A stretch of DNA of 13,828 bases from Acidimicrobiaceae bacterium (lineage in GTDB: Bacteria > Actinomycetota > Acidimicrobiia > Acidimicrobiales > Ilumatobacteraceae): positions 1-13,828 of the forward strand of contig CANKVI010000014.1 in assembly GCA_947487095.1 (NCBI GenBank), read 5' to 3'. Position numbers and translations under genes: made by a program. Each line of letters starts with the position of its first letter. Position 1 is the stretch's first letter. Of this stretch, positions 1-6,506 are shown one piece after another. Under the pieces are notes generated by a model that did not search any database, had not been told where the DNA came from, and worked only from the letters and a program-made list of their open reading frames with translations.

Positions 1-1331
1 CCAAGCATGAACCCAGATTTTGTGGTCAAACCCGCTGCACGTGAGCGCGCGAGAACCGACATGCTGCGTGCATATCCAGCAGAAGGCCGTACCATTCGCT
101 GCAGTCGAGCAACAGTTTCAATGTTGTGGTTCAACACATCTGGATGCTCGTTCAACACTGCATCTAACGAATCGGTCCCCTTTGCATCTGAAATCAATGC
201 TTCAACTTGTGCACCAGGGTTTTCATTTCGAATTGCACGAATCGTGTCGGCAACATGTTGCATTCCGCCATCAGCCAAGTCATCTCGAGCAACCATCGTG
301 AGCACGGCAAATTCCAAGCCCATCCGTTTCACCGCTTCAGCAACTCGTGTTGGTTCATTCGCATCTGGCTCAAGTGGTTTACGTGTATCAATCAGACAAA
401 ATCCACATGCTCGCGTGCATCGATCGCCCAGCACCATGAACGTTGCGGTGCCATCTTTCCAACACTCACTCAAGTTCGGGCATCCGGCTTCTTCGCACAC
501 GGTCACCAAATTCAAGTCACGAAGTGTTTTCTTTGTTAACAACACTTCGCTGGTGTGGTTTACGTGCGGTCGAATCCAATCTGGCTTGCGTACAGAAATG
601 CTGAGTCCATCGCGCTCTGGTTGATGAGCCCAAGCAATGTCGTATCGCGTGGAGTTTTCATTGCCCCACTTCTTGACCGCAAGCTTGCTGACAACGTTGA
701 CTACGTCAAACATCGTTGCGGCAATTCCCTCTTCAGCAAGCGATGTCACTGCATATTCTGCAATTCCACAGGGAACGATGTGCTCGCGCATGTAACTCAG
801 GTCGGTGCTCACATTGAGCGCAAAACCATGCATGGTTCGTCGCTCACTCGCTCCTCGCGCAACACGAACGCCGATTGCGCAAATCTTGCGTGCTTGCGCA
901 GTCTCTGCATCTAGCCACACACCAGGAAACCCAGTTTTCCGACTTGCATTCGGCAAACCGAGTTCGCTCAGAGTGTCAATCACCAATTGCTCAACGTCGT
1001 GGATGTAAGCCGCAGTATCTGCAGGACCACTGTCTCCATGTTTTGCCAACAAGTTCAGCAGCGGATAACCAACCAATTGTCCTGGCCCGTGATAGGTGAT
1101 GTCGCCTCCGCGATGAACGGAAACAAGGTCTGCTCCAACTTCATCTGGATTGCATTTCAGATTTTGCTCAAGGTTTGCTTGCTGACCGTAGGTAAACACA
1201 TGCTGATGTTCAAGCAGCAGCAAATGCTGATCTACTCCATGCTCAAAAATGGCCCGTTGTAATGCCAGCGCTTCGGAGTATGGAACACGGCCTAGCCATC
1301 TCACATGAAGTGGCGAAGTGGGAGTGCTCAT
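1..1331 (-). CDS. lipB-lipA: Fused octanoyltransferase-lipoyl synthase (LipB-LipA), 3' end cut by window edge
   Basis: One uninterrupted frame of 443 visible codons contains two enzymes of lipoate assembly. Residues about 1-223 are LipB, which moves octanoate from acyl carrier protein to the lipoyl-domain lysine: RGGDITYHGPGQL at 74-86, K149 in ARKICAIG, HGFALNV at 168-174 and catalytic C188 in IVPCGI. Residues from about 245 are LipA, the radical-SAM enzyme that inserts two sulfurs: KPDW at 249-252, auxiliary-cluster cysteines C279, C284 and C290 (CEEAGCPNLSEC), and radical-SAM cluster C305, C309 and C312 (CTRACGFC), then VARDDLADGG. About 100 LipA residues, including the expected C-terminal RSSY-type motif, lie beyond base 1. 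The frame has no stop, and no ATG, GTG or TTG at the domain junction (codons 223-262), so separate translation of LipA is unlikely. The ATG at 1331 is the only start after the in-frame stop of the upstream E2 gene, 21 bases away. The Shine-Dalgarno is weak, which fits translational coupling. Confidence 0.93.
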   Translation of the reverse strand, partial: MSTPTSPLHVRWLGRVPYSEALALQRAIFEHGVDQHLLLLEHQHVFTYGQQANLEQNLKCNPDEVGADLVSVHRGGDITYHGPGQLVGYPLLNLLAKHGDSGPADTAAYIHDVEQLVIDTLSELGLPNASRKTGFPGVWLDAETAQARKICAIGVRVARGASERRTMHGFALNVSTDLSYMREHIVPCGIAEYAVTSLAEEGIAATMFDVVNVVSKLAVKKWGNENSTRYDIAWAHQPERDGLSISVRKPDWIRPHVNHTSEVLLTKKTLRDLNLVTVCEEAGCPNLSECWKDGTATFMVLGDRCTRACGFCLIDTRKPLEPDANEPTRVAEAVKRMGLEFAVLTMVARDDLADGGMQHVADTIRAIRNENPGAQVEALISDAKGTDSLDAVLNEHPDVLNHNIETVARLQRMVRPSAGYARSMSVLARSRAAGLTTKSGFML

Positions 1332-1352
1332 GAGTGCGCTGGCAAGCTGGCT

Positions 1353-2759
1353 TTACAGCTCGGCTGACCAGTCCTGTGTTTCAAGAATCTGCTTCACGCG
1401 CGAAAGGAAGCGACCTGCGTACGCGCCATCAAATGCGCGATGATCCCACGACATGGACAAGTGACCCATTGGATGAATCGCGATGCTTTCGCTTCCGTCT
1501 GGCATGGCAACAACTACTGGCTTGCGCACAATTGCATCGGTCGACAAAATGGCAACTTGTGGCTGGTTGATAATTGGCATTGCAATAAGCGCACCAGCAG
1601 AACCATTGTTCGACAACGTGAATGTTCCACCGTTGATTTCATCTGGCGAAAGCTTTCGTCCACGCGCACGCGATGCAAGATCGTGAATCTCGCGAGCAAT
1701 GGCGCGCAAACGCTTCGCATCAGCGCTACGCACAACCGGCACCAACAGTCCTGCATAGTCAAGGTCAACAGCAATGCCGAGGTCGACGTAGCTATGCACA
1801 ATCAAATTGTCGCCTTCAATGCTGGCATTCAAATGTGGGAACTCTGCAAGGGCATCGACGACTGCGCGACTAATAAACGGCAAGTACGTCAGGCTGAAAC
1901 CTTCGCTTGTTTTCCACGATTCCTTTATTGAGCTGCGCGTTTTGTCGACGTTTGCGTAGTCAACTTCAACAACGGTGAATGAGTGAGGACTGGTTTCAAG
2001 CGACATCACCATGTGCGAGCCAGTAAGTCTGCGAATCTTTGACAACGGAATTACTTGTTCGCGATCGCCAAGAGTTGATGCTGGACGAGGTGCAGCGGCG
2101 GGTGCAGGTGCTGACACAGGAGTTGGCGCTGCAACTGGCGCAGGTGCAGGAGCAGGAGCCGCAACTGGTGCTGGCGCTGGAGTAACTAACGGCGCTGCAG
2201 GCTGTGCGGCCAGTCCATTGCGGTCGATGTAGTCGAGTACGTCTTCGCGAGTTATGCGTCCACCAGGACCAGTGCCTTGCAATGCATCAATGTTGATGCC
2301 GTGATCATTTACTAATCGACGAACAACTGGCGAAAGCAACTTGTTTGATTGCGCAACTGGAACTGGTGCAGGAGCAGCAACTGGAGCAGGTGCAGGCGCT
2401 GGAGTTGGTGCTGCAACTGGTGCAGGTGCAGGTGTTACAACCGGTGCAGGTGCAGGTGCAGGTGCTGGAGCAGGAGCTGGAGCCGGTGCAGGAGTCGCAA
2501 CTGGTGCTGCTGCAGGAGCAGCACCTGCACCACCAACCACCGCAATCACCGTTCCAACTGCAACTGTCTCACCTTCTGCAACTCGAATCTCCGTCAACAC
2601 TCCAGCAATTGGCGAGGGCACTTCGGTATCAACTTTGTCTGTAGAAACTTCGAACAATGGCTCGTCGGCAGCAATGGTGTCGCCAACTTTTTTGAACCAA
2701 CGCGTAATCGTTCCTTCGGTGACCGTTTCTCCAAGTTGTGGAAGTGTGATCTCAGCCAT
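1353..2759 (-). CDS. sucB: Dihydrolipoamide acyltransferase, E2 component of a 2-oxoacid dehydrogenase complex (SucB/DlaT type)
   Basis: E2 carries the acyl group from E1 on a swinging lipoyl arm and transfers it to CoA in the cytoplasmic complex. The 468 residues read: one lipoyl domain (2-77) with the modified lysine K42 in TDKVDTEV; an Ala-Pro linker (78-137); a peripheral-subunit-binding domain (about 140-178, SPVVRRL to GRITREDVLDYI); a second Ala-Pro linker (184-228); and the CoA-dependent catalytic domain (about 235-468) with GGTFTLSNNGS and the active-site motif DHRAFDG (H440, D444). It resembles actinobacterial DlaT/SucB, but the M. tuberculosis protein has two lipoyl domains and this one has only one. 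Substrate (pyruvate, 2-oxoglutarate or branched-chain) cannot be settled from sequence, because no E1 gene is nearby. The start is supported by AGGAG five bases upstream. E3 lies 21 bases before it and the LipB-LipA fusion 21 bases after, so its own lipoylating enzymes are probably co-transcribed. Confidence 0.93.
   Translation of the reverse strand: MAEITLPQLGETVTEGTITRWFKKVGDTIAADEPLFEVSTDKVDTEVPSPIAGVLTEIRVAEGETVAVGTVIAVVGGAGAAPAAAPVATPAPAPAPAPAPAPAPAPVVTPAPAPVAAPTPAPAPAPVAAPAPVPVAQSNKLLSPVVRRLVNDHGINIDALQGTGPGGRITREDVLDYIDRNGLAAQPAAPLVTPAPAPVAAPAPAPAPVAAPTPVSAPAPAAAPRPASTLGDREQVIPLSKIRRLTGSHMVMSLETSPHSFTVVEVDYANVDKTRSSIKESWKTSEGFSLTYLPFISRAVVDALAEFPHLNASIEGDNLIVHSYVDLGIAVDLDYAGLLVPVVRSADAKRLRAIAREIHDLASRARGRKLSPDEINGGTFTLSNNGSAGALIAMPIINQPQVAILSTDAIVRKPVVVAMPDGSESIAIHPMGHLSMSWDHRAFDGAYAGRFLSRVKQILETQDWSAEL
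2076..2210 (-). repeat. Low-complexity Ala-Pro linker 2 of E2
   Basis: These bases encode residues 184-228, between the subunit-binding domain and the catalytic domain. The tract is again rich in alternating Ala and Pro with Val, Thr and Ser interruptions, and shares short imperfect DNA repeats with linker 1. Confidence 0.75.
2349..2528 (-). repeat. Low-complexity Ala-Pro linker 1 of E2
   Basis: These bases encode residues 78-137 of the E2 protein, mostly Ala-Pro pairs with a few Val and Thr, between the lipoyl domain and the subunit-binding domain. In E2 enzymes such linkers are extended and mobile and let the lipoyl arm visit several active sites. At the DNA level the tract is an imperfect repeat of a six-base unit, so its length is likely to vary between strains by slippage in whole Ala-Pro units. 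Confidence 0.8.
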
Positions 2760-2763
2760 GATG

Positions 2764-2768
2764 CTCCT
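2764..2768 (-). promoter_or_regulatory. Ribosome binding site of the E2 gene
   Basis: AGGAG on the minus strand sits at normal distance from the ATG at 2759, inside the 21-base gap after the lpdA stop. It is the clearest ribosome binding site in this operon and fixes the E2 start. Confidence 0.7.
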
Positions 2769-2780
2769 GTGTTCGAACGA

Positions 2781-4196
2781 TTAACCGTTGATGCTGCGAC
2801 CCGTAAGGGACAGCACTGTTTCTCCAAATGTTTCAGACAGTGATGGGTGCGGCTGAATGAATTCTGCAATTTCATCAACTGTTGCTTCCCAGTTCACCGC
2901 CAAGTAGCCACCCGACAATTGTTCGGTAACCCACGGACCAACCATGTGCACACCAAGTACTTGGCCAGGAGTTCCATCAGCGTTCTTTTTCGCGATGATT
3001 TTCACTAAGCCGTCGGTTTCGCCAAGAATCATTGCTCGACTGTTTGAACGGAATGCGTGCTTCGCAACCACAACATCGTGCCCTGCAGCAATTGCTGCCT
3101 CTTCAGAAGGACCAGCCCACGCAACTTCAGGGTGGCAATAAATTGCCCACGGAACACGGTCGTACATCACTGGGTACACCGCTTCACCGCGCATGTGCTT
3201 CACGGCAACAATTGCTTCCGAATACGCAACGTGTGCAAGTTGCGGAGTGTTCACGATGTCGCCAACGGCGTACACACCTGGTTCACCTGTTTGGCAAAAT
3301 CCGTCGACATCAATAAACCCGCGGTCACTTACATGCACCGCAGTTCCTGCAAGTCCAAGCAACTCAGTAAATGGTTTGCGACCAACCGAAACCACTACGG
3401 CGTCAACTTCTAGTCTCTCGCCTTCGCCAAACAACACGGTGGTGCCAGTGCCTGTTGGCTCGTGACCATTTACTTTTACGCCGGTGCGAATGTCAATGTT
3501 CTTTTTCTTGAAACTCTTTTCAACAACGAACGCCAAGTCGGGGTCAAGTCCAGGAAGAATTTTTGGAAGTCCTTCAAGAATGGTTACTTGCGAACCAAGG
3601 TCGGCAAATGTCGATGCAAACTCACAACCAATTGCGCCACCGCCAATCACTGCAATGCGTTGTGGAATTTTGCTCAGCATTAGCACTTCATCAGAGGTCA
3701 TGATCGGGCCGCCAGGTGTGAACCCAGGAATCGTTCGCGGAGTTGAACCTGCTGCAATCACAATGTTCTTGCCTTGGAGTTGCTGTGTGCTTCCATCAGC
3801 CAACTGCACGGTCACGGTTTTGTTCGGACCAAGTGAACCCGTACCCAACAAGTACGTAACTTTCTTAGTCTTGGTTAATCCCGTCAACCCTTTAACCAAA
3901 CCATTCACAATGGTCTGCTTTCGGGTTTGAGCAACACCAAAATCAATTCCGTTTACCGTTGCATTAATTCCAAAATCTCCGGCGTGTTGCACGTGTCGAT
4001 TTGCAGCTGCAGTCTCAAGGAATGCTTTCGCCGGAATACATCCACGATTCAAACATGTTCCGCCAATGGTGTCGCGCTCAATCAGCGCAACGGTCATTCC
4101 GGCAGAGGCAGCATAGAAAGCAGATGCGTAGCCACCAGGGCCGCCACCAATGACCACGAGATCAAATTGCTCAGCCGTACGCACCACCTCTTTCAA
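2781..4196 (-). CDS. lpdA: Dihydrolipoamide dehydrogenase (E3)
   Basis: This FAD flavoprotein reoxidises the dihydrolipoyl group of E2 and passes the electrons to NAD+. The 471-residue reading matches the usual family length of about 465-475. Visible motifs are the FAD-binding GGGPGG (17-22), the redox disulfide GGTCLNRGC (C48, C53), the NAD-binding VIGGGAIGCE (183-192), the second FAD contact VYAVGD, and the C-terminal catalytic pair H450 and E455 in HPSLSE. The first His of the common HAHP motif is Gln-Pro here, but the catalytic second His is kept. The longest reading starts at TTG (4196). Two in-frame GTG codons at 4187 and 4184 are equally possible and give an N-terminus closer to that of many homologues. 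The gap to the upstream gene is 30 bases and to E2 21 bases, consistent with one transcript. Confidence 0.95.
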   Translation of the reverse strand: MKEVVRTAEQFDLVVIGGGPGGYASAFYAASAGMTVALIERDTIGGTCLNRGCIPAKAFLETAAANRHVQHAGDFGINATVNGIDFGVAQTRKQTIVNGLVKGLTGLTKTKKVTYLLGTGSLGPNKTVTVQLADGSTQQLQGKNIVIAAGSTPRTIPGFTPGGPIMTSDEVLMLSKIPQRIAVIGGGAIGCEFASTFADLGSQVTILEGLPKILPGLDPDLAFVVEKSFKKKNIDIRTGVKVNGHEPTGTGTTVLFGEGERLEVDAVVVSVGRKPFTELLGLAGTAVHVSDRGFIDVDGFCQTGEPGVYAVGDIVNTPQLAHVAYSEAIVAVKHMRGEAVYPVMYDRVPWAIYCHPEVAWAGPSEEAAIAAGHDVVVAKHAFRSNSRAMILGETDGLVKIIAKKNADGTPGQVLGVHMVGPWVTEQLSGGYLAVNWEATVDEIAEFIQPHPSLSETFGETVLSLTGRSING

Positions 4197-4226
4197 TTGC
4201 TTGTGGATAACGATAACGGTTCAAGA

Positions 4227-4655
4227 TTACGGTGTCGTAGCCCACTGTTCTTGTTGTCCTGCGCGAATGTAGGCAATGGTTGGCGTGCCTTCAGACACAG
4301 GAAATGCAACCGTGCAAATTGTCGGCTCGGCAAGTTTCGTTGTGGTGCATGGGGTACCCGAGCCATCCGCTAACGGTTGAGCCTCGCTGATCACGGCACC
4401 CACCAACATGCGCCAACCCGACAAGGCATCTGCACCTTCAACCCCTTGCATTGATACTTCAACAAGAGTTTGAGTTGCACTATTCGAAACGGAATTTACC
4501 GACACGGTCATGTCACCCAACAGAGCCGAATCTCCGAGTTGCAGGAGTTCCACTTTCGCTCCGTCGCCTGTGGTTTGCCACAGTTTGAATAAGCCCGCAC
4601 CAAGGATCAACACTCCACAGAACAACGCCCACATAATTAGTTTTCGGGTACTCAT
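4227..4655 (-). CDS. Membrane-anchored protein of unknown function, first gene of the lipoate operon
   Basis: I do not recognise this 142-residue protein. It starts with a short basic segment (STRK) and one hydrophobic helix at about 7-25, which suggests a signal anchor with the rest outside the membrane. There is no lipobox, so it is probably not a lipoprotein. The exported part is rich in Val, Ser and Thr and alternates polar and hydrophobic residues like a small beta-sandwich. It contains two cysteines 11 residues apart (CTTTKLAEPTIC) that could form a disulfide. It lies 30 bases before lpdA and on the same strand, so it probably heads the operon, though nothing in the sequence links it to lipoate chemistry. 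The ATG at 4655 is 17 bases from the divergent start at 4673. Confidence 0.75.
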   Translation of the reverse strand: MSTRKLIMWALFCGVLILGAGLFKLWQTTGDGAKVELLQLGDSALLGDMTVSVNSVSNSATQTLVEVSMQGVEGADALSGWRMLVGAVISEAQPLADGSGTPCTTTKLAEPTICTVAFPVSEGTPTIAYIRAGQQEQWATTP

Positions 4656-4672
4656 ATGTACGTCAGCCTAGG
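4656..4672. promoter_or_regulatory. 17-base divergent start region with repeated TACGTCA
   Basis: Only 17 bases separate the start codons of the minus-strand membrane protein and the plus-strand OB-fold gene. Both promoters must therefore extend into the opposite gene, and transcripts may be leaderless or nearly so. The heptamer TACGTCA occurs at 4659-4665 and again at 4679-4685, a 20-base spacing (about two helical turns). On the minus strand TAGGCT is a possible -10 element. None of this is conclusive. Confidence 0.35.
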
Positions 4673-5050
4673 ATGAATTACGTCATGGGACTCAAGGATG
4701 CTTTCAATTCAAAAGTAAAACCAATGCGCGAACTTGACGCTGAACGCCTTGTTGATCGTTTTGCCGAATTGCGTCTTCAACCAATTGGCGAATTAGAAGC
4801 ACGCGACCGCTCAAAAGTCTGCGGCGAAGTAAAGCGCATGACCATTAGACCTCGATCAGGAATTCCATCAACCGAAATAGTGATCAATGATGGAACCGGC
4901 GATGCAACGGTCATCTTCAGCGGTCGTCGCCACGTCGCCGGAATTGAACATGGTCATTGCATAGTCGTTGAGGGCGTGGCGTTTGCAGATGCCAACCGTT
5001 TGGTATTCCTCAATCCTGCATACTCGCTACTGCCAATGGGCGATCACTGA
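4673..5050 (+). CDS. OB-fold nucleic-acid-binding protein
   Basis: This small protein of 125 residues has an N-terminal helical part (about 1-42, with MRELDAERLVDRF) and an OB-fold of the tRNA-anticodon-binding or RecG-wedge kind (about 46-118). The fold shows VCGEVKRMTIRP, a strand with DATVIFSGRR, then AGIEHGHCIVVEG and the closing LVFLNPAYSLLP. The family is common in actinobacteria next to the CeoB/CeoC genes, as in Rv2694c of M. tuberculosis (recalled, not searched). Its molecular role is not established to my knowledge; nucleic-acid binding is the family inference. The start at 4673 gives MNYVMGLKDAF. The second ATG at 4685 is an alternative that would match homologues starting MGL. Its stop is one base from the stop of the convergent ceoC gene. 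Confidence 0.82.
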   Translation: MNYVMGLKDAFNSKVKPMRELDAERLVDRFAELRLQPIGELEARDRSKVCGEVKRMTIRPRSGIPSTEIVINDGTGDATVIFSGRRHVAGIEHGHCIVVEGVAFADANRLVFLNPAYSLLPMGDH

Positions 5051-5051
5051 A

Positions 5052-5720
5052 TTAGCCAATCAGAATTTGCTGCACTGCAGCTTCGGCATCTTCAGTAATG
5101 AGTGCCATCACTTCGTCACCAGCACGCAACACCATTTCTGGCGTTGGCATCAACACTCGGCTGTCGCGAACAATTGCCACAACGCTTGCACTGCGTGGCA
5201 TGTGCAAGTCGCCAAGCGCCTTGTCACATGCTGGTGAATTATCTGCAAGTGTCACTTCAACGAGTTCGGCTTTGCCGCCCTTCAACTGCATGAGGCGAAC
5301 CAGGTTTCCGACCGCAACAGCTTCTTGCACAAGGCTGGTAATGAGATGAGGTGTTGATACCGAAACATCAACGCCCCACATGTCATTGAACATCCAGTAG
5401 TTGTTTGGGTTATTGACGCGAGCGATCACTCGGGGCACGCCAAACTCTTGCTTCGCCAATAACGAAACAACCAGGTTGTCTTCATCATCACCTGTAACGG
5501 ATGCAACTACATCGGCCATGGTTACTCCGGCAGCCGCAAGCACAGCAACGTCGCACGCATCACCACGGTGCCACTTCAATTTTCCTGACGATTCGTTTTC
5601 TGCATATTCAGCAACTACTGAACGATCATTTTCAATAATGGTTACTTCATGCCCAGCAGATACCAGCTGCTCTGCGGTAAATCGACCAACGCTTCCACCA
5701 CCTGCAACAACAACTTTCAC
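5052..5720 (-). CDS. ceoC: TrkA/CeoC-like RCK potassium regulatory protein
   Basis: This cytoplasmic protein of 222 residues is of the TrkA/KtrA kind. An N-terminal Rossmann RCK_N domain (about 1-125) has the nucleotide loop GGGSVG at 7-12 and an acidic residue at the end of the second strand (IIEND). A C-terminal RCK_C domain (about 140-220) follows. NNPNNYWMFNDMWGVDVSVSTP is characteristic of the CeoC group. Such proteins form rings that bind NAD(H), ATP or c-di-AMP and gate a K+ transporter. The gene starts two bases after the ceoB stop, so the two are almost certainly co-transcribed and probably form a mixed complex. No pore gene (TrkH/KtrB) is in the window; the adjacent KimA-like permease is the only transporter candidate. 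Confidence 0.9.
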   Translation of the reverse strand: MKVVVAGGGSVGRFTAEQLVSAGHEVTIIENDRSVVAEYAENESSGKLKWHRGDACDVAVLAAAGVTMADVVASVTGDDEDNLVVSLLAKQEFGVPRVIARVNNPNNYWMFNDMWGVDVSVSTPHLITSLVQEAVAVGNLVRLMQLKGGKAELVEVTLADNSPACDKALGDLHMPRSASVVAIVRDSRVLMPTPEMVLRAGDEVMALITEDAEAAVQQILIG

Positions 5721-5722
5721 GA

Positions 5723-6385
5723 CTAGTGACCCTTTCCGCTTGTTGATGCAAGTGATGCATCAAAGGTTTCCAGCGACTTCACTTCAACTGCCACATAAGC
5801 GACATCACCTTCTTGGATCACTGTGTCTGAACCCGGAATCATGGCAGCGCCTAGTCGGCGAACAGAAACGATTCGGGCAGTCGCACTGTCTAGCGACAGC
5901 ACACGAGTTCCGACCATAGATTTCGGAAGTTCTCGCTCCACAAGCACCACCTTTGCACTTGGGTCAGTCCATTCAACTGCAGGCAACTCTGGAAGGATGC
6001 GACGCAAAATTCGTTCCGATGTCCACTTCACTGTTGCAACCGTGGCTATTCCGAGTCGTTCGTAAATTTCTGCGCGCTTCGGGTCATAGATCCGAGCTAC
6101 AACTCGTTCGATACCAAATTCTTCACGCGCAACGCGAGCAATCAAAATGTTGGAGTTATCACCATTAGTAACTGCAGCAAGTGCGCCTGCTTTTTGAATG
6201 CCGGCTTCAATCAAAATTTCACGGTCAAATCCAATTCCTGCAATTTTCTGACCACTGAATGATTCACCCAGTCGCGAGAACGCTTCAGACTTACGGTCAA
6301 CAACGGCGACCGTATGGCCGGCAGCAACGAGTTCCCGACCGAGCGTCGAGCCAACTCGCCCGCATCCGACAATTACGACGTGCAC
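5723..6385 (-). CDS. ceoB: TrkA/CeoB-like RCK potassium regulatory protein
   Basis: This is the second RCK protein, 220 residues, with the same two-domain plan: RCK_N with loop GCGRVG (7-12) followed by VVDRK, and RCK_C from about 135. ARIYDPKRAEIYERLGI and TVATVKWTSERI mark the CeoB (TrkA) group rather than CeoC, so the pair is an old duplication and not a recent copy. The start is GTG at 6385, supported by a strong GGGAG-type Shine-Dalgarno six bases upstream. The gene leads the two-gene ceoB-ceoC unit and diverges from the KimA-like permease. An inverted repeat lies just upstream of the ribosome binding site and could regulate it. Confidence 0.9.
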   Translation of the reverse strand: MHVVIVGCGRVGSTLGRELVAAGHTVAVVDRKSEAFSRLGESFSGQKIAGIGFDREILIEAGIQKAGALAAVTNGDNSNILIARVAREEFGIERVVARIYDPKRAEIYERLGIATVATVKWTSERILRRILPELPAVEWTDPSAKVVLVERELPKSMVGTRVLSLDSATARIVSVRRLGAAMIPGSDTVIQEGDVAYVAVEVKSLETFDASLASTSGKGH

Positions 6386-6506
6386 TGTTCTCTCCCTTAT
6401 GGCATGGGCGAAAAACGCCTGAAATGCCTATGTAGTACTGCGAGTATCCAGCGTAGGCGGTCAGCACACCTGGCTGGTAGTCAATGTGGCAGGCTTCTAG
6501 TCGCAT
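6386..6506. promoter_or_regulatory. Divergent intergenic region between ceoB and the KimA-like permease
   Basis: At 121 bases this is the longest gene-free stretch in the window, and it must hold the promoters of both divergent units. I see no convincing pair of -35 and -10 boxes: TTGACT (6479-6484, minus) and TATGTA (6429-6434) are isolated. It does not show the conserved blocks of a ydaO-type c-di-AMP riboswitch and is short for one. The ceoB ribosome binding site and the inverted repeat at 6401-6428 are the recognisable parts. Confidence 0.6.
6401..6428. repeat. Two-part inverted repeat upstream of ceoB
   Basis: The outer arms GGCAT (6401-6405) and ATGCC (6424-6428) enclose an inner hairpin GGCG-AAAAA-CGCC (6407-6419), with one unpaired base on the left and four on the right. 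On the minus strand it lies about 16-43 bases before the ceoB GTG, directly next to the Shine-Dalgarno. It could be an operator or a structured leader that controls ceoB-ceoC translation. There is no U tract, so it is not a typical terminator. Confidence 0.45.

Noticed and set aside
7..1262. Several plus-strand open frames opposite the LipB-LipA gene, the longest at 7-624
   Set aside because: Their products are Ser/Thr/Arg-rich with no recognisable motif, while the minus strand encodes two complete sets of conserved catalytic motifs.
2076..2528. Repeated short units that might suggest a CRISPR array or tandem satellite
   Set aside because: The units are six-base, imperfect and in frame with the E2 linkers; there are no spacer-length unique sequences.
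2341..2784. Plus-strand frame with a Gly-Ala-Thr repeat that looks like a repetitive protein
   Set aside because: It is the antisense reading of the Ala-Pro linker and lipoyl domain of E2.
6386..6506. Possible c-di-AMP (ydaO-type) riboswitch upstream of the KimA-like gene
   Set aside because: The gap is short and shared by two divergent units, and I cannot find the conserved riboswitch blocks.
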